Shown in pieces: positions 25,107 to 32,488 of a stretch of 38,647 nucleotides of DNA. The translations under genes were made by a program, and so were the position numbers. How positions within the stretch are numbered: the stretch's first letter is position 1; every line of letters begins with the position of its first letter. A model generated the notes under the pieces. It worked only from the letters and a program-made list of their open reading frames with translations. It made no database searches and was not told the DNA's origin. The stretch lies in contig JAISCR010000030.1 in the NCBI GenBank assembly GCA_031265435.1, positions 1 through 38,647 on the forward strand. The letters run 5' to 3'. This DNA is from Treponema sp. (GTDB taxonomy: Bacteria; Spirochaetota; Spirochaetia; Treponematales; Breznakiellaceae).

Positions 25107-25454
25107 GGGAATTTTGATGCTGAAAAAGTAAACGTCGATACCCTGACCGAAGAAGTACGGTTGTTGATAGAATTACTGGATCGCCTGTATACTGAAGTAT
25201 ACCGGAACTATGTAGAATTCAAGGAGGCCGATATGAGACTGCAGGACATCATAATGACCCGGGTTGAAGAGGCCGAGGCCCGTAAGGAAGCCGAGATGGA
25301 AGCCAAAATGGAAGAACTTGCGGAAGCCCGATCCGAAGAACTTACGAAAGAGCGCGTCCGCGAAGTTGCCCGCAACATGAAGAAAATAGGGCTTTCTGTT
25401 GAGCAGATTGCCCAGGTGAGCGGTTTTTCCGTCAAAGAGATTGAAGAACTGTAA
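25107..25454 (+). pseudogene. C-terminal remnant of a PD-(D/E)XK nuclease family transposase/Rpn-like protein
   Basis: An open frame from 25107 encodes about 115 residues without an ATG near its beginning; TTG at 25161 is the first possible start and has no ribosome site. The sequence has a helical part (LTEEVRLLIELLDRLY, EFKEADMRLQDIIMTR), a charged Glu/Lys/Ala repeat region, and the ending ARNMKKIGLSVEQIAQVSGFSVKEIEEL. That ending resembles the small C-terminal helix-turn-helix-like tail of the Rpn/TIGR01784 group of PD-(D/E)XK proteins, which are often multicopy in treponemes. The catalytic nuclease domain is absent, so this is most likely a truncated relic. Copy B of the palindromic repeat lies just upstream, where the missing part would be. 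A short functional protein is possible but less likely. Confidence 0.6.
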
Positions 25455-25504
25455 GTTCCTTCCAAAGCAGATGCCTCCAAAATTCCGCGTTACAAGTCTC
25501 CGTA

Positions 25505-25543
25505 TTGCAGGGAAGCAAATCATGTTATAAAATTCCCTATAAT
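25505..25543 (+). promoter_or_regulatory. Possible rubrerythrin promoter region
   Basis: TTGCAG (25505-25510) is followed by TATAAA (25526-25531, short spacing), then TATAAT (25538-25543). The latter lies in the imperfect AT-rich dyad TTATA-N8-TATAA (25525-25542), and CCCT/AGGG flank an inner symmetry. PerR-type peroxide control of rubrerythrin is known in anaerobes, but this dyad does not match the classic 7-1-7 box well. Confidence 0.3.
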
Positions 25544-25582
25544 AAGGGGCGTTGCCTCAACATTTTTGTATAGGAGAAAACA

Positions 25583-26122
25583 ATGGAACTAAAGGATTCC
25601 CAGACCTGGAAAAATTTGCAGACCGCCTTTTCAGGCGAATCTCAGGCTCATACCAAGTATCTCTACTATGCCTCAAAGGCGGAGAAAGACGGTTATGTGC
25701 AGATCGCGGCCATTTTCCGGGAAACCGCCGGAAATGAAAAGGAACACGCCAAACTCTGGTTCAAACATCTCCATGGCGATGAGGTTCCGGCAACCACGGC
25801 AAACCTCAAGGATGCCGCCGCCGGGGAACACCATGAGTGGACCGACATGTATGCGGGCTTTGCCAAGACCGCCAAAGAAGAAGGTTTTGCCCAGATTGCC
25901 GCCCAGATGGAAGGAGTCGCAAAGATTGAAAAAGAGCATGAGGAACGCTACCTGAAGCTTCTTTCCAATATCGAAGGCGGCCTTGTGTTCTCCCGGGACG
26001 GGGATCAGGTCTGGCAGTGCGGCAACTGCGGCCACATTGTTATCGGAAAGAAGGCCCCTGAGCTCTGTCCGGTTTGCAAGCATCCCAGGGCTTACTTCCA
26101 GATCCGCGCCCAGAACTATTAG
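25583..26122 (+). CDS. Rubrerythrin
   Basis: A 179-residue rubrerythrin, the main NAD(P)H-peroxidase-type peroxide scavenger of many anaerobes, cytoplasmic. The ferritin-like four-helix domain (1-135) supplies the diiron ligands: E19, E52 with H55 in NEKEH, E85 region in GEHHEW, and E116 to H119 in IEKEHEE. The C-terminal rubredoxin-like domain binds iron through C146, C149 (WQCGNC) and C162, C165 (ELCPVC). Order and length are those of classic rubrerythrin, with no fusion. The ATG at 25583 follows TAGGAG. The gene appears monocistronic and is followed immediately by strong hairpins. Electron donors (rubredoxin, flavodoxin) are not adjacent, although a flavodoxin gene lies 2 kb away. Confidence 0.96.
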   Translation: MELKDSQTWKNLQTAFSGESQAHTKYLYYASKAEKDGYVQIAAIFRETAGNEKEHAKLWFKHLHGDEVPATTANLKDAAAGEHHEWTDMYAGFAKTAKEEGFAQIAAQMEGVAKIEKEHEERYLKLLSNIEGGLVFSRDGDQVWQCGNCGHIVIGKKAPELCPVCKHPRAYFQIRAQNY

Positions 26123-26152
26123 GTTGTTCAAAAACCTCAGTTTTTGAACAAC
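26123..26152 (+). terminator. Perfect hairpin directly after rubrerythrin
   Basis: Arms GTTGTTCAAAAAC and GTTTTTGAACAAC (13 perfect pairs) with loop CTCA begin on the base after the stop codon. No T-run follows, so it may protect the mRNA 3' end or belong to a repeat family rather than terminate by itself. Confidence 0.5.
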
Positions 26153-26167
26153 TTCCGCTTGAAAACA

Positions 26168-26202
26168 GCAAAATGCGTCAGACTTTAGTCTGCGCATTTT
26201 GC
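26168..26202 (+). repeat. Inverted repeat, second hairpin of the cluster
   Basis: GCAAAATGCG pairs with CGCATTTTGC (10 pairs). After a one-base bulge, CAGAC pairs with GTCTG around the loop TTTA, giving a 15-pair stem in total. Confidence 0.7.
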
Positions 26203-26205
26203 AAG

Positions 26206-26261
26206 ACTTGTTCGATAACCCGAACCCGATAGGGTTCAGTAAAATAGGTTATCGAACAAGT
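26206..26261 (+). repeat. Inverted repeat, third hairpin of the cluster with inner stem
   Basis: Outer arms ACTTGTTCGATAACC (26206-26220) and GGTTATCGAACAAGT (26247-26261) pair over 15 bases. Inside lies a second stem GAACCC-GATA-GGGTTC (26222-26237). The outer arm shares the TTGTTC-N-A-N-AACC pattern with the first hairpin, hinting at a common origin. A small stem CGGTT/AACCG follows at 26269-26282. Confidence 0.7.
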
Positions 26262-26303
26262 CGCGGCACGGTTTTGGAACCGCCGCCGGTTACGGCAGGA
26301 CAG

Positions 26304-26332
26304 TTGTCATGATTCCCCGTTAGCGCTACTAT
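26304..26332 (+). promoter_or_regulatory. Predicted promoter of the HD-domain gene
   Basis: TTGTCA (26304-26309), a 17-base spacer and TACTAT (26327-26332). Transcription should start at about 26339, the A of the start codon, which would make the mRNA leaderless. Confidence 0.5.
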
Positions 26333-26338
26333 CGGATC

Positions 26339-26929
26339 ATGAGTAAGGCAGGTCTTTCCCGGCAAGAAGCCTGGGAGCTTTTACGAAAATACAACAAGGA
26401 CGCTTTTCATCTCCAGCACGCGCTGACCGTAGAGGGAGTGATGAAGTGGTATGCAGGGGAGATGGGCTTCGCCTCCGAAGAAGAGTTCTGGGGAAACGCG
26501 GGGCTTCTCCACGACATCGATTTTGAAGAGTTTCCGCAGGAACACTGTCTCAAGGCGCCGGAACTGCTCCGTTCAGGCGGAGCCTGCGAAGAACTGATCC
26601 ATGCGGTGGTAAGCCATGGTTACGGGCTTACCGCGGTGGATGTCAAACCGGAACATCTTATGGAAAAGATCCTTTTTGCCTCCGATGAATTGACCGGCCT
26701 TATCTGGGCCTGCGCCATTATCCGGCCTTCAAAGAGCACCATGGATCTGGAACTTAAATCGGTAAAGAAAAAATTCAAGACCCCTGCCTTTGCTGCGGGC
26801 TGTTCCCGTGAAGTGATAACGCGGGGAGCCGCTCTTCTCGGCTGGGAACTGGATACCCTGATCGAAAAAACCATTCTGGCGATGAGGAGCTGTGAGGAGG
26901 CGGTCAACGCTTCCGCCGCGTCCCTGTGA
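26339..26929 (+). CDS. HD-domain metal-dependent phosphohydrolase
   Basis: A 196-residue cytoplasmic HD-superfamily protein. The metal-binding set is seen as H27 (HLQHAL), H58-D59 (GLLHDIDFE), H88 or H93 (LIHAVVSHGYG) and D116 (FASDELTGL). The spacing and the GLLHDID signature match small uncharacterised HDIG-type hydrolases common in anaerobes. Substrate unknown; nucleotides are the usual guess. Start ATG at 26339 lacks a proper ribosome site, and the predicted transcription start coincides with it. The gene ends GTGA, overlapping the mnmA GTG start by 4 bases, so the two are co-translated. That suggests, but does not prove, a link to tRNA or nucleotide metabolism. Confidence 0.88.
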   Translation: MSKAGLSRQEAWELLRKYNKDAFHLQHALTVEGVMKWYAGEMGFASEEEFWGNAGLLHDIDFEEFPQEHCLKAPELLRSGGACEELIHAVVSHGYGLTAVDVKPEHLMEKILFASDELTGLIWACAIIRPSKSTMDLELKSVKKKFKTPAFAAGCSREVITRGAALLGWELDTLIEKTILAMRSCEEAVNASAASL

Positions 26930-27987
26930 ACGGTAAAGCTGTCATCGCCATGTCGGGCGGGGTGGACAGTTCTGTTGCCGCTTCCCTCGCGCTGGATTCA
27001 GGCTGCGAATGTATCGGCATCACACTTAAACTCTACTCAGGCGGTTCCCGCTGCTGTTCGCTGGAAGACATAAACGATGCCCGGCAGGTAGCCTGGCGCC
27101 TGAACATTCCCCACTATGTTCTCAACTTTACCGGAGAATTTGAAACAAACGTAATCCGCCCTTTTGTGGAAACCTATATGCACGGCGAAACGCCCAATCC
27201 CTGCATTGACTGCAACCGTTTCATCAAATGGAAAGCCCTGCTCAAGCGGGCAGCCCAACTGGGTTTTGACAGACTTGTTACAGGACACTATGCGCAAATT
27301 GAAAGGGATACTGTTTCGGGCCGCTTCCTTCTGAAAAAAGCGGAGGACCTTCAAAAAGATCAGAGCTATGTGCTCTATATGCTCAGCCAGGATGAACTGC
27401 GGCGGACGCTTTTCCCCCTGGGGGCCATGAGCAAGGCCCGCGTCCGTTCCATTGCGGAAGAAAAGAATTTTATCACCGCAAAAAAAAACGACAGTCAGGA
27501 TATCTGTTTTGTTCCTTCCGGGGACTACGGCGCCTTTATCGAAAGCTGGACCGGAAAGCCTCTGGAAGAGGGAGAGATCATCAACATGCAGGGGAAGGTA
27601 ATCGGCCGGCACCGGGGCCTTGCCCGCTATACCCTTGGGCAGCGCCGCGGCCTTGCGGTGGCCTGTAACGAGCCGGTGTATGTCGCCGCAAAATCGATCC
27701 GGAATAACACGGTAACGCTGGGGCCCGAAACAAGCCTCTATTCAAAGTCCTTCAGGATCAGGGACATCAATCTGATTCCCTTTGAACGTATAGAAAAACC
27801 CATGCGTGTAAAGGTGAAGACACGCTATCTGCAAAAGGAACAGAGGGCTGCGGCGGAACAATGCGGCCCGGACGAGATCAGGATCGACTTTGATGAAGAA
27901 CAGCGGGCGATCACGGCGGGACAGGCGGCGGTAATGTACGACGGCAGCTTCGTAGTAGGCGGCGGAACGATCTGTTCTAGCCTTTAA
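26926..27987 (+). CDS. mnmA: tRNA-specific 2-thiouridylase MnmA
   Basis: A 353-residue MnmA, which thiolates uridine 34 in tRNAs for Lys, Glu and Gln using ATP and sulfur delivered from cysteine. The PP-loop is SGGVDSS (10-16). The two catalytic cysteines are C96 (in NPCIDCNRFIKW) and C194 (in QDICF), equivalent to E. coli C102 and C199. FLLKKAEDLQKDQSYVLY and the C-terminal RYLQKEQRAAAEQ region fit the tRNA-binding and barrel domains. The start is GTG at 26926, overlapping the HD gene stop. An extra cysteine pair (SRCCSLED, about 41-48) and C93 are seen, as in many anaerobe members. It overlaps the convergent flavodoxin gene by 11 bases at the 3' end. Confidence 0.96.
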   Translation: MNGKAVIAMSGGVDSSVAASLALDSGCECIGITLKLYSGGSRCCSLEDINDARQVAWRLNIPHYVLNFTGEFETNVIRPFVETYMHGETPNPCIDCNRFIKWKALLKRAAQLGFDRLVTGHYAQIERDTVSGRFLLKKAEDLQKDQSYVLYMLSQDELRRTLFPLGAMSKARVRSIAEEKNFITAKKNDSQDICFVPSGDYGAFIESWTGKPLEEGEIINMQGKVIGRHRGLARYTLGQRRGLAVACNEPVYVAAKSIRNNTVTLGPETSLYSKSFRIRDINLIPFERIEKPMRVKVKTRYLQKEQRAAAEQCGPDEIRIDFDEEQRAITAGQAAVMYDGSFVVGGGTICSSL

Positions 27988-28459
27988 GAGCCGGCGTCCA
28001 TTCCTTTACCGCATTTCGCAAATTTTCAGCCTCCTGTTTTTCCGGACTTATAAAATCCTTTGTACTTATTATCTCATGTTCCGCAAGACGGCCCTTGAAG
28101 GTTTCCAGGGCCTTGCCCATGCCGCCCATGTGGCAGCAGAAGAGGGCAAGCCTCTTTTTTGCCGGGACTGAGGCCTGCGCAAGAAAACTCATCATGGGCG
28201 GGGCGGGACTGCCGGCCCAGACCGGAGCGCCAAGGATCAGAAGATCATAGGAGGCAGGATCGACCGTTAAAGGTTTTAGCGGAGGCTCCTTGTGGGTAAA
28301 CACCATCCTCCCGCCCCAGACAAATTTGGACAGCCCCCTGCGTTTTTTGGAATCAATCGTCTCTATGGAAAACAGATCCGCTCCCAGTTCTTCCTTGAGC
28401 ATCTGTGCAACAAGCCGGCAATTCCCGTCCAGGGAATAATAGATGACCGCTGTCTTCAT
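27977..28459 (-). CDS. Flavodoxin-fold protein
   Basis: A 160-residue flavodoxin-like FMN protein. The N-terminal phosphate loop region reads YYSLDGNCRLVAQ (8-20), close to the T/S-x-T-G-N-T pattern but with Leu-Asp-Gly-Asn. The later GAPVWAGSPAPPM (about 78-90) is the usual tryptophan loop at the FMN ring, and FCCHMGGMGKAL (about 108-119) the third loop. It is probably a low-potential electron carrier or an NADPH-dependent reductase; partners are unknown. AGGAG precedes the ATG at 28459. Its start lies only 23 bases from the divergent ABC gene and its 3' end overlaps mnmA. Confidence 0.88.
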   Translation of the reverse strand: MKTAVIYYSLDGNCRLVAQMLKEELGADLFSIETIDSKKRRGLSKFVWGGRMVFTHKEPPLKPLTVDPASYDLLILGAPVWAGSPAPPMMSFLAQASVPAKKRLALFCCHMGGMGKALETFKGRLAEHEIISTKDFISPEKQEAENLRNAVKEWTPALKG

Positions 28460-28482
28460 ATAAACTCCTTCATTGTGATAGT

Positions 28483-30282
28483 ATGGACATTATGCCACAC
28501 TTTTCAGATTTTAACAAACCTCTCCTGCGTATCTTTGCATCCTACTACCGTCCCCACTGGAAACTTTTTGCGGCGGACATGCTCTGCGCGTTCCTGATAG
28601 CGGCCAGCGATCTCGCCTTTCCTATGATGACCAAATATACCATCGACAAACTGCTTCCCGGACGGCTTTATGCTTTCTTCTTTGTCATGGCCGGCCTCAT
28701 GGTTACCCTCTACCTCTTCCGTATGGGCTTTACCTATTTTGTTACCTATTGGGGTCATACCGTGGGGGCCTATATCGAGGCGGATATGCGCCGGGATCTT
28801 TTTAACCACCTTCAATGCCTCTCCTTTTCATTTTATGACAACAACCGCACCGGGCAGATCATGAGCCGCGTCACCACCGATCTCTTTGAAGTGACCGAAC
28901 TTTCCCACCACGGTCCTGAAGATGTTTTTATTTCCTTCCTTACCCTCGCCGGAGCCTTTGTTCTGGTTTTCTTTATCCGCTGGGAGATGGCCCTCATGCT
29001 CCTCATAGCCGTGCCTCTCATGGCCCTTATTACCCTGTATTCCCGGAGCAACATGATGAAGGCTTCCCGGCGGGTCAAGGAGAGAACCGCCGAGATAAAC
29101 GCTTCCCTTGAATCCAGCATCTCCGGCGCAAGGGTAGCCAAGGCGTTTACCAATGAAGATTTTGAAACACACAAATTCCACGGCGGAAACGAAAATTTCA
29201 AAGACGCAAAGAAGAGCTATTACAGAATCATGGCGGCTTTCCATTCCAGAATAGAGTTTATGTCTCACTTCCTCGTTGTGCTTGTTATCGCTTTGGGCGG
29301 CTTCCTTATCATGCGGCAGCGTATGACGCTTTCCGAACTTATCACCTGCAACCTCTTTGTGGCAGCCTTTCTGCAGCCTGTCAGGCGGCTCCAGAGTTTT
29401 GTAGAACAGTTCAGCACCGGCATGGCAGGCTTCGGCCGTTTTGTGGAAATCATGCGGATAGAACCTGACATAATCGATTCTCCCGGCGCGCAGGTTCTGA
29501 CAAATGTAAAAGGCGATATCGAATACCGCGACATAACGTTTGCCTACAACAACAATATTACTGTTCTTGAGCATGTAAACCTGAAGATTCCCGCCGGTTC
29601 AACCTGCGCCCTGGTCGGGCCTTCCGGGGGCGGCAAGACAACACTCTGCCACCTGCTTCCCCGTTTCTACGAGATCCGGCAGGGCTCAATTCTTATCGAC
29701 GGCAGGGATATCCGTTCCCTGACCCTGGACAGTCTCAGGCGGAACATCGGAATTGTACAGCAGGATGTGTTTCTCTTTGCCGGAAGCATACGGGAGAACA
29801 TTGCGTACGGGAGAATCGACGCTTCGGAAAAGGAGATCGTGAAAGCCGCAAAACGGGCGGAGATTCACGAGGACATCATCAGATTTCCCGAAGGCTACGA
29901 CACGATGGTAGGAGAGAGGGGACTAAAACTTTCGGGAGGCCAGAAACAGCGTGTGAGCATAGCCAGAATCTTTCTCAAGAATCCGCCCGTACTGATCCTT
30001 GACGAAGCCACCAGCGCCCTGGACAGCGCCACGGAACTCAAGATTCAGCATGCGCTGGAAGAACTGTCAAAAGGCCGGACTACTTTGATAATTGCCCACC
30101 GGCTCTCCACGATCCGCAGCGCGAACCGTATCGTGGTGATCGATGACACCGGCATCCGGGAGGAAGGAACCCATGAATCCCTCCTTGCCGGAGGAGGGCT
30201 CTACAGGGAACTCTACAATTCACAGTTCAGGTTTATGGAGAACGCTTCCGTGAAGAAGAAAGTACCTGTACAGGAAACATAG
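28483..30282 (+). CDS. ABC exporter, fused permease and ATPase
   Basis: A 599-residue half-transporter of the multidrug/lipid type (MsbA/LmrA-like), which would act as a homodimer. Six membrane helices span about 25-320. The nucleotide-binding domain contains Walker A GPSGGGKTT (about 379-387), the signature LSGGQKQR (about 482-489), Walker B VLILDEA (about 502-508) and the switch histidine in IIAHR. Substrate cannot be told from sequence. No partner half is adjacent, which favours a homodimer. Start at 28483 or at the ATG of 28492; neither has a ribosome site, and GATAGT at 28477-28482 could be a -10 placing transcription close to the second ATG. It is divergent from the flavodoxin gene. Confidence 0.93.
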   Translation: MDIMPHFSDFNKPLLRIFASYYRPHWKLFAADMLCAFLIAASDLAFPMMTKYTIDKLLPGRLYAFFFVMAGLMVTLYLFRMGFTYFVTYWGHTVGAYIEADMRRDLFNHLQCLSFSFYDNNRTGQIMSRVTTDLFEVTELSHHGPEDVFISFLTLAGAFVLVFFIRWEMALMLLIAVPLMALITLYSRSNMMKASRRVKERTAEINASLESSISGARVAKAFTNEDFETHKFHGGNENFKDAKKSYYRIMAAFHSRIEFMSHFLVVLVIALGGFLIMRQRMTLSELITCNLFVAAFLQPVRRLQSFVEQFSTGMAGFGRFVEIMRIEPDIIDSPGAQVLTNVKGDIEYRDITFAYNNNITVLEHVNLKIPAGSTCALVGPSGGGKTTLCHLLPRFYEIRQGSILIDGRDIRSLTLDSLRRNIGIVQQDVFLFAGSIRENIAYGRIDASEKEIVKAAKRAEIHEDIIRFPEGYDTMVGERGLKLSGGQKQRVSIARIFLKNPPVLILDEATSALDSATELKIQHALEELSKGRTTLIIAHRLSTIRSANRIVVIDDTGIREEGTHESLLAGGGLYRELYNSQFRFMENASVKKKVPVQET

Positions 30283-30301
30283 AAGCCTTGTTATTTCCGA
30301 C

Positions 30302-30382
30302 ATGAGGATATACGATATCAACAGAGCCCTTTCGGCACTATCAATTTACCGGCTTACCGCTCTTACAGGCGTTCCGCGATAA
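30302..30382 (+). other. Possible 26-codon ORF before the dehydrogenase gene
   Basis: An ATG frame encodes 26 residues (MRIYDINRALSALSIYRLTA and six more) and ends 13 bases before the dehydrogenase start. It has no ribosome site. It could be a leader ORF, the stump of a lost gene or chance. Coding status is unsupported beyond its position. Confidence 0.15.
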
Positions 30383-30395
30383 ACAGAGGGAGTTT

Positions 30396-31481
30396 ATGAA
30401 CTATCCAAAAACGATGAAGGCTTTGCTATGCTACGGTAAAAATAACTACCGTTTTGAGGCCGCCTTTCCAAGCCCGGACTGCGGGGACGACGATATTATC
30501 ATCAAGGTTGAAGGCTGCGGCATCTGCGCGGGGGATCTGAAGTGTTTCCACGGGATAGAAGCCTTCTGGGGCGACGGAACGGCTCCCGGTTACGCCGAGC
30601 CTCCCTTCATTCCGGGACATGAATTTTTGGGCCGCATTGTGGAAATCGGAAAGAATGTAAAGAATTTCAGGAAGGGCCTTGCGGAGGGCGACAGGATCAT
30701 TGCGGATCAGATCGTCCCATGCGGCGAATGCCGTTTCTGCAAAACAGGCAGGTACTGGATGTGCCAGCCTCACCGGGTTTTCGGTTTCAAGGGCAACTGG
30801 AACGGCGGCATGGCCGAGTATGTGCGCTACCCGAAAAACGCCATTGTCCACAAGGTACCGGAAGACATGCCGCTCCGGGACGCCCTGCTCATTGAGCCTT
30901 TCAGTTGTTCAAAACACGCCATAGACCGGGCGGAGATTCAGTGTGAAGACATCGTAGTCATTTCGGGCGCGGGAACTTTGGGCCTGGGCATGGTGACCAA
31001 CGCCGTGCTTAAAAATCCAAAGGCCCTCATCTCGCTTGACATGATGGACAAGCGTCTTGAAAAAGCCCTTGAGTTGGGCGCCACCCACGCTTTTAATCCC
31101 TCAAAGACCGATGTAAAAAAGATAATAATGGATATGACGGAAGGTTACGGCTGTGATATTTATATAGAAGCAACAGGGCACCCTTCCAGCGTTAATCAGG
31201 GGCTTTCCCTGATCCGCAAGCTGGGCCGCTTTGTGGAGTTCAGCGTCTTTGGCGAAAAGGCAACGGTAGACTGGACGCTCATCGGCGACACCAAGGAGCT
31301 GGACATTCACGGCGTTTCCCTGAGTCCGTACTGTTTCCCCTTTGTCATCGAAAATATTTCCGGGGGGAAACTTAAAACCGGCGGCATCGTGGAAAACATA
31401 TTCCCCCTGGAGGAATGGGAAAAGGCTTTTGATCACGCATCCGGGAAATACGGCGATTACAAGGTTGCCTTTGCTCCATAA
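30396..31481 (+). CDS. Zinc-dependent medium-chain dehydrogenase, erythritol/L-threitol dehydrogenase-like
   Basis: A 361-residue medium-chain dehydrogenase/reductase. The catalytic zinc ligands are C44 (CGICAGD), H75-E76 (PGHEF) and E167 (IEPFS). The structural zinc is held by C109, C112, C115 and C123. The NAD-binding Rossmann glycine motif is GAGTLGLG (191-198). The combination CGICAGDLK-FHG-FWG, the VPCGECRFCKTGRYWMC loop, IEATGHP and the ELDIHG segment is what I remember for polyol dehydrogenases annotated as erythritol/L-threitol dehydrogenase; this is by memory, not search. GAGGGAG precedes the ATG at 30396. It oxidises a sugar alcohol to a ketose, or the reverse, in the cytoplasm. It ends 6 bases from the convergent regulator gene and 7 kb from an FGGY kinase that could phosphorylate the resulting ketose. 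Confidence 0.87.
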   Translation: MNYPKTMKALLCYGKNNYRFEAAFPSPDCGDDDIIIKVEGCGICAGDLKCFHGIEAFWGDGTAPGYAEPPFIPGHEFLGRIVEIGKNVKNFRKGLAEGDRIIADQIVPCGECRFCKTGRYWMCQPHRVFGFKGNWNGGMAEYVRYPKNAIVHKVPEDMPLRDALLIEPFSCSKHAIDRAEIQCEDIVVISGAGTLGLGMVTNAVLKNPKALISLDMMDKRLEKALELGATHAFNPSKTDVKKIIMDMTEGYGCDIYIEATGHPSSVNQGLSLIRKLGRFVEFSVFGEKATVDWTLIGDTKELDIHGVSLSPYCFPFVIENISGGKLKTGGIVENIFPLEEWEKAFDHASGKYGDYKVAFAP

Positions 31482-31487
31482 CGGGGG

Positions 31488-32429
31488 TCAGCGTTCGAGT
31501 TTCGCGTTCATTTCGATGTTCTGTTTGTAATTCCCAAAACTCTCCCCAAAGAGGTTGATCCCTCCCACACATTCCGCGTCTTCCCTGATGCCGATCTTGA
31601 GCGAGATATAATCCCCCCGGCAAATCCCCAGCGTTTCAAGATTATGATCCGAAGTTTTTCTGCCGTCTCCGTAGCAGCCTTCCCTCTGTATGACAAGACG
31701 GTGAAGCTCCCCGTACTGGGTGGAACTTTCGGGCCACCATGAGGGGGTATAGATTCCCCGTTTACCGCCATAGTCTCCTGAACTGCGGAAACCGAATACC
31801 TCTTCGTTATTTATCCACACGGTTATGTCGCTGGGCCAGTCATTGTTGTAGCCGGGCGCTTCGGAACAGGCCTCAAAAGAAAAAGACGCCTCCAAAACTT
31901 TTTCGTTACGGAGAAAATAATTTGAAAAACGGTATTCAAGAAAACCCGAGGTAAACCAGATTATCTGGGCCTGGAAGCGGTTCCTTCCGTAGAAGGCGTA
32001 TTCCGAATCTTCAATCCCGATAAAATTTTTCTTGCTCGCCATGCCGCAGGGTTTGGAAACCAGGCAGTCAAAGTAATTGCCTATGGGCATGCTGTAGCCG
32101 CCCAGCTCCTTGGCAGGCTTGTTGTGTTTCTCCCGGCCGTAGAGATTGATATACACGTCCTCGGCGAGCATTGCGCAGATCTTCTGCGCGCCCCGGAGCC
32201 CCGGTTTCTCCTCGGTAAAGATCAGGCCCGCCTCCTCCAGCACCTTTACATGCAATGCCGCGGTGGAGAGGGGAAGGGCAAACCGGTCGGCAAGCTCACT
32301 GATATTCATCCCCGCGGAAGCCTCCACCAGTGCCTGCAGCATCTTGAGGCGTTCCGGTGAGGCAAGAGCCTTGCAGGCCGCCGCGGTTTTTTCATACTGG
32401 CCGAGATCCAGGTTGATACGGTTTTTCAT
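31488..32429 (-). CDS. ArsR-type transcriptional regulator with C-terminal sensor domain
   Basis: A 313-residue regulator. Residues about 14-95 form an ArsR-type winged helix (ALASPERLKMLQALVEA, ISELADRFALPLSTAALHVKVLEEAGLI). No metal-binding cysteine motif of the metal-sensing ArsR proteins (ELCVCDL) is present. The remaining 200 residues, rich in Trp, Tyr and Gly (FYGRNRFQAQIIWFTSG, DITVWINNEEVFGF, YTPSWWPESSTQYG), resemble a beta-sandwich of carbohydrate-binding character, so a sugar is the likely signal. It follows the GH2 gene by 59 bases on the same strand, forming an operon, and probably controls that gene and the divergent importer. The ribosome site is weak. Convergent with the dehydrogenase, 6 bases apart. 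Confidence 0.86.
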   Translation of the reverse strand: MKNRINLDLGQYEKTAAACKALASPERLKMLQALVEASAGMNISELADRFALPLSTAALHVKVLEEAGLIFTEEKPGLRGAQKICAMLAEDVYINLYGREKHNKPAKELGGYSMPIGNYFDCLVSKPCGMASKKNFIGIEDSEYAFYGRNRFQAQIIWFTSGFLEYRFSNYFLRNEKVLEASFSFEACSEAPGYNNDWPSDITVWINNEEVFGFRSSGDYGGKRGIYTPSWWPESSTQYGELHRLVIQREGCYGDGRKTSDHNLETLGICRGDYISLKIGIREDAECVGGINLFGESFGNYKQNIEMNAKLER

Positions 32430-32488
32430 ACAACAGCTTTACGCGGAAAACCTCGTTCCATGCCCGGTCCGGTTTTCAGGGCCGGCAT

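Noticed and set aside
26123..26282. Hairpin cluster as integron attC sites or a CRISPR array
   Set aside because: The stems lack the RYYYAAC/GTTRRRY core pair of attC and there are no regularly spaced identical repeats.
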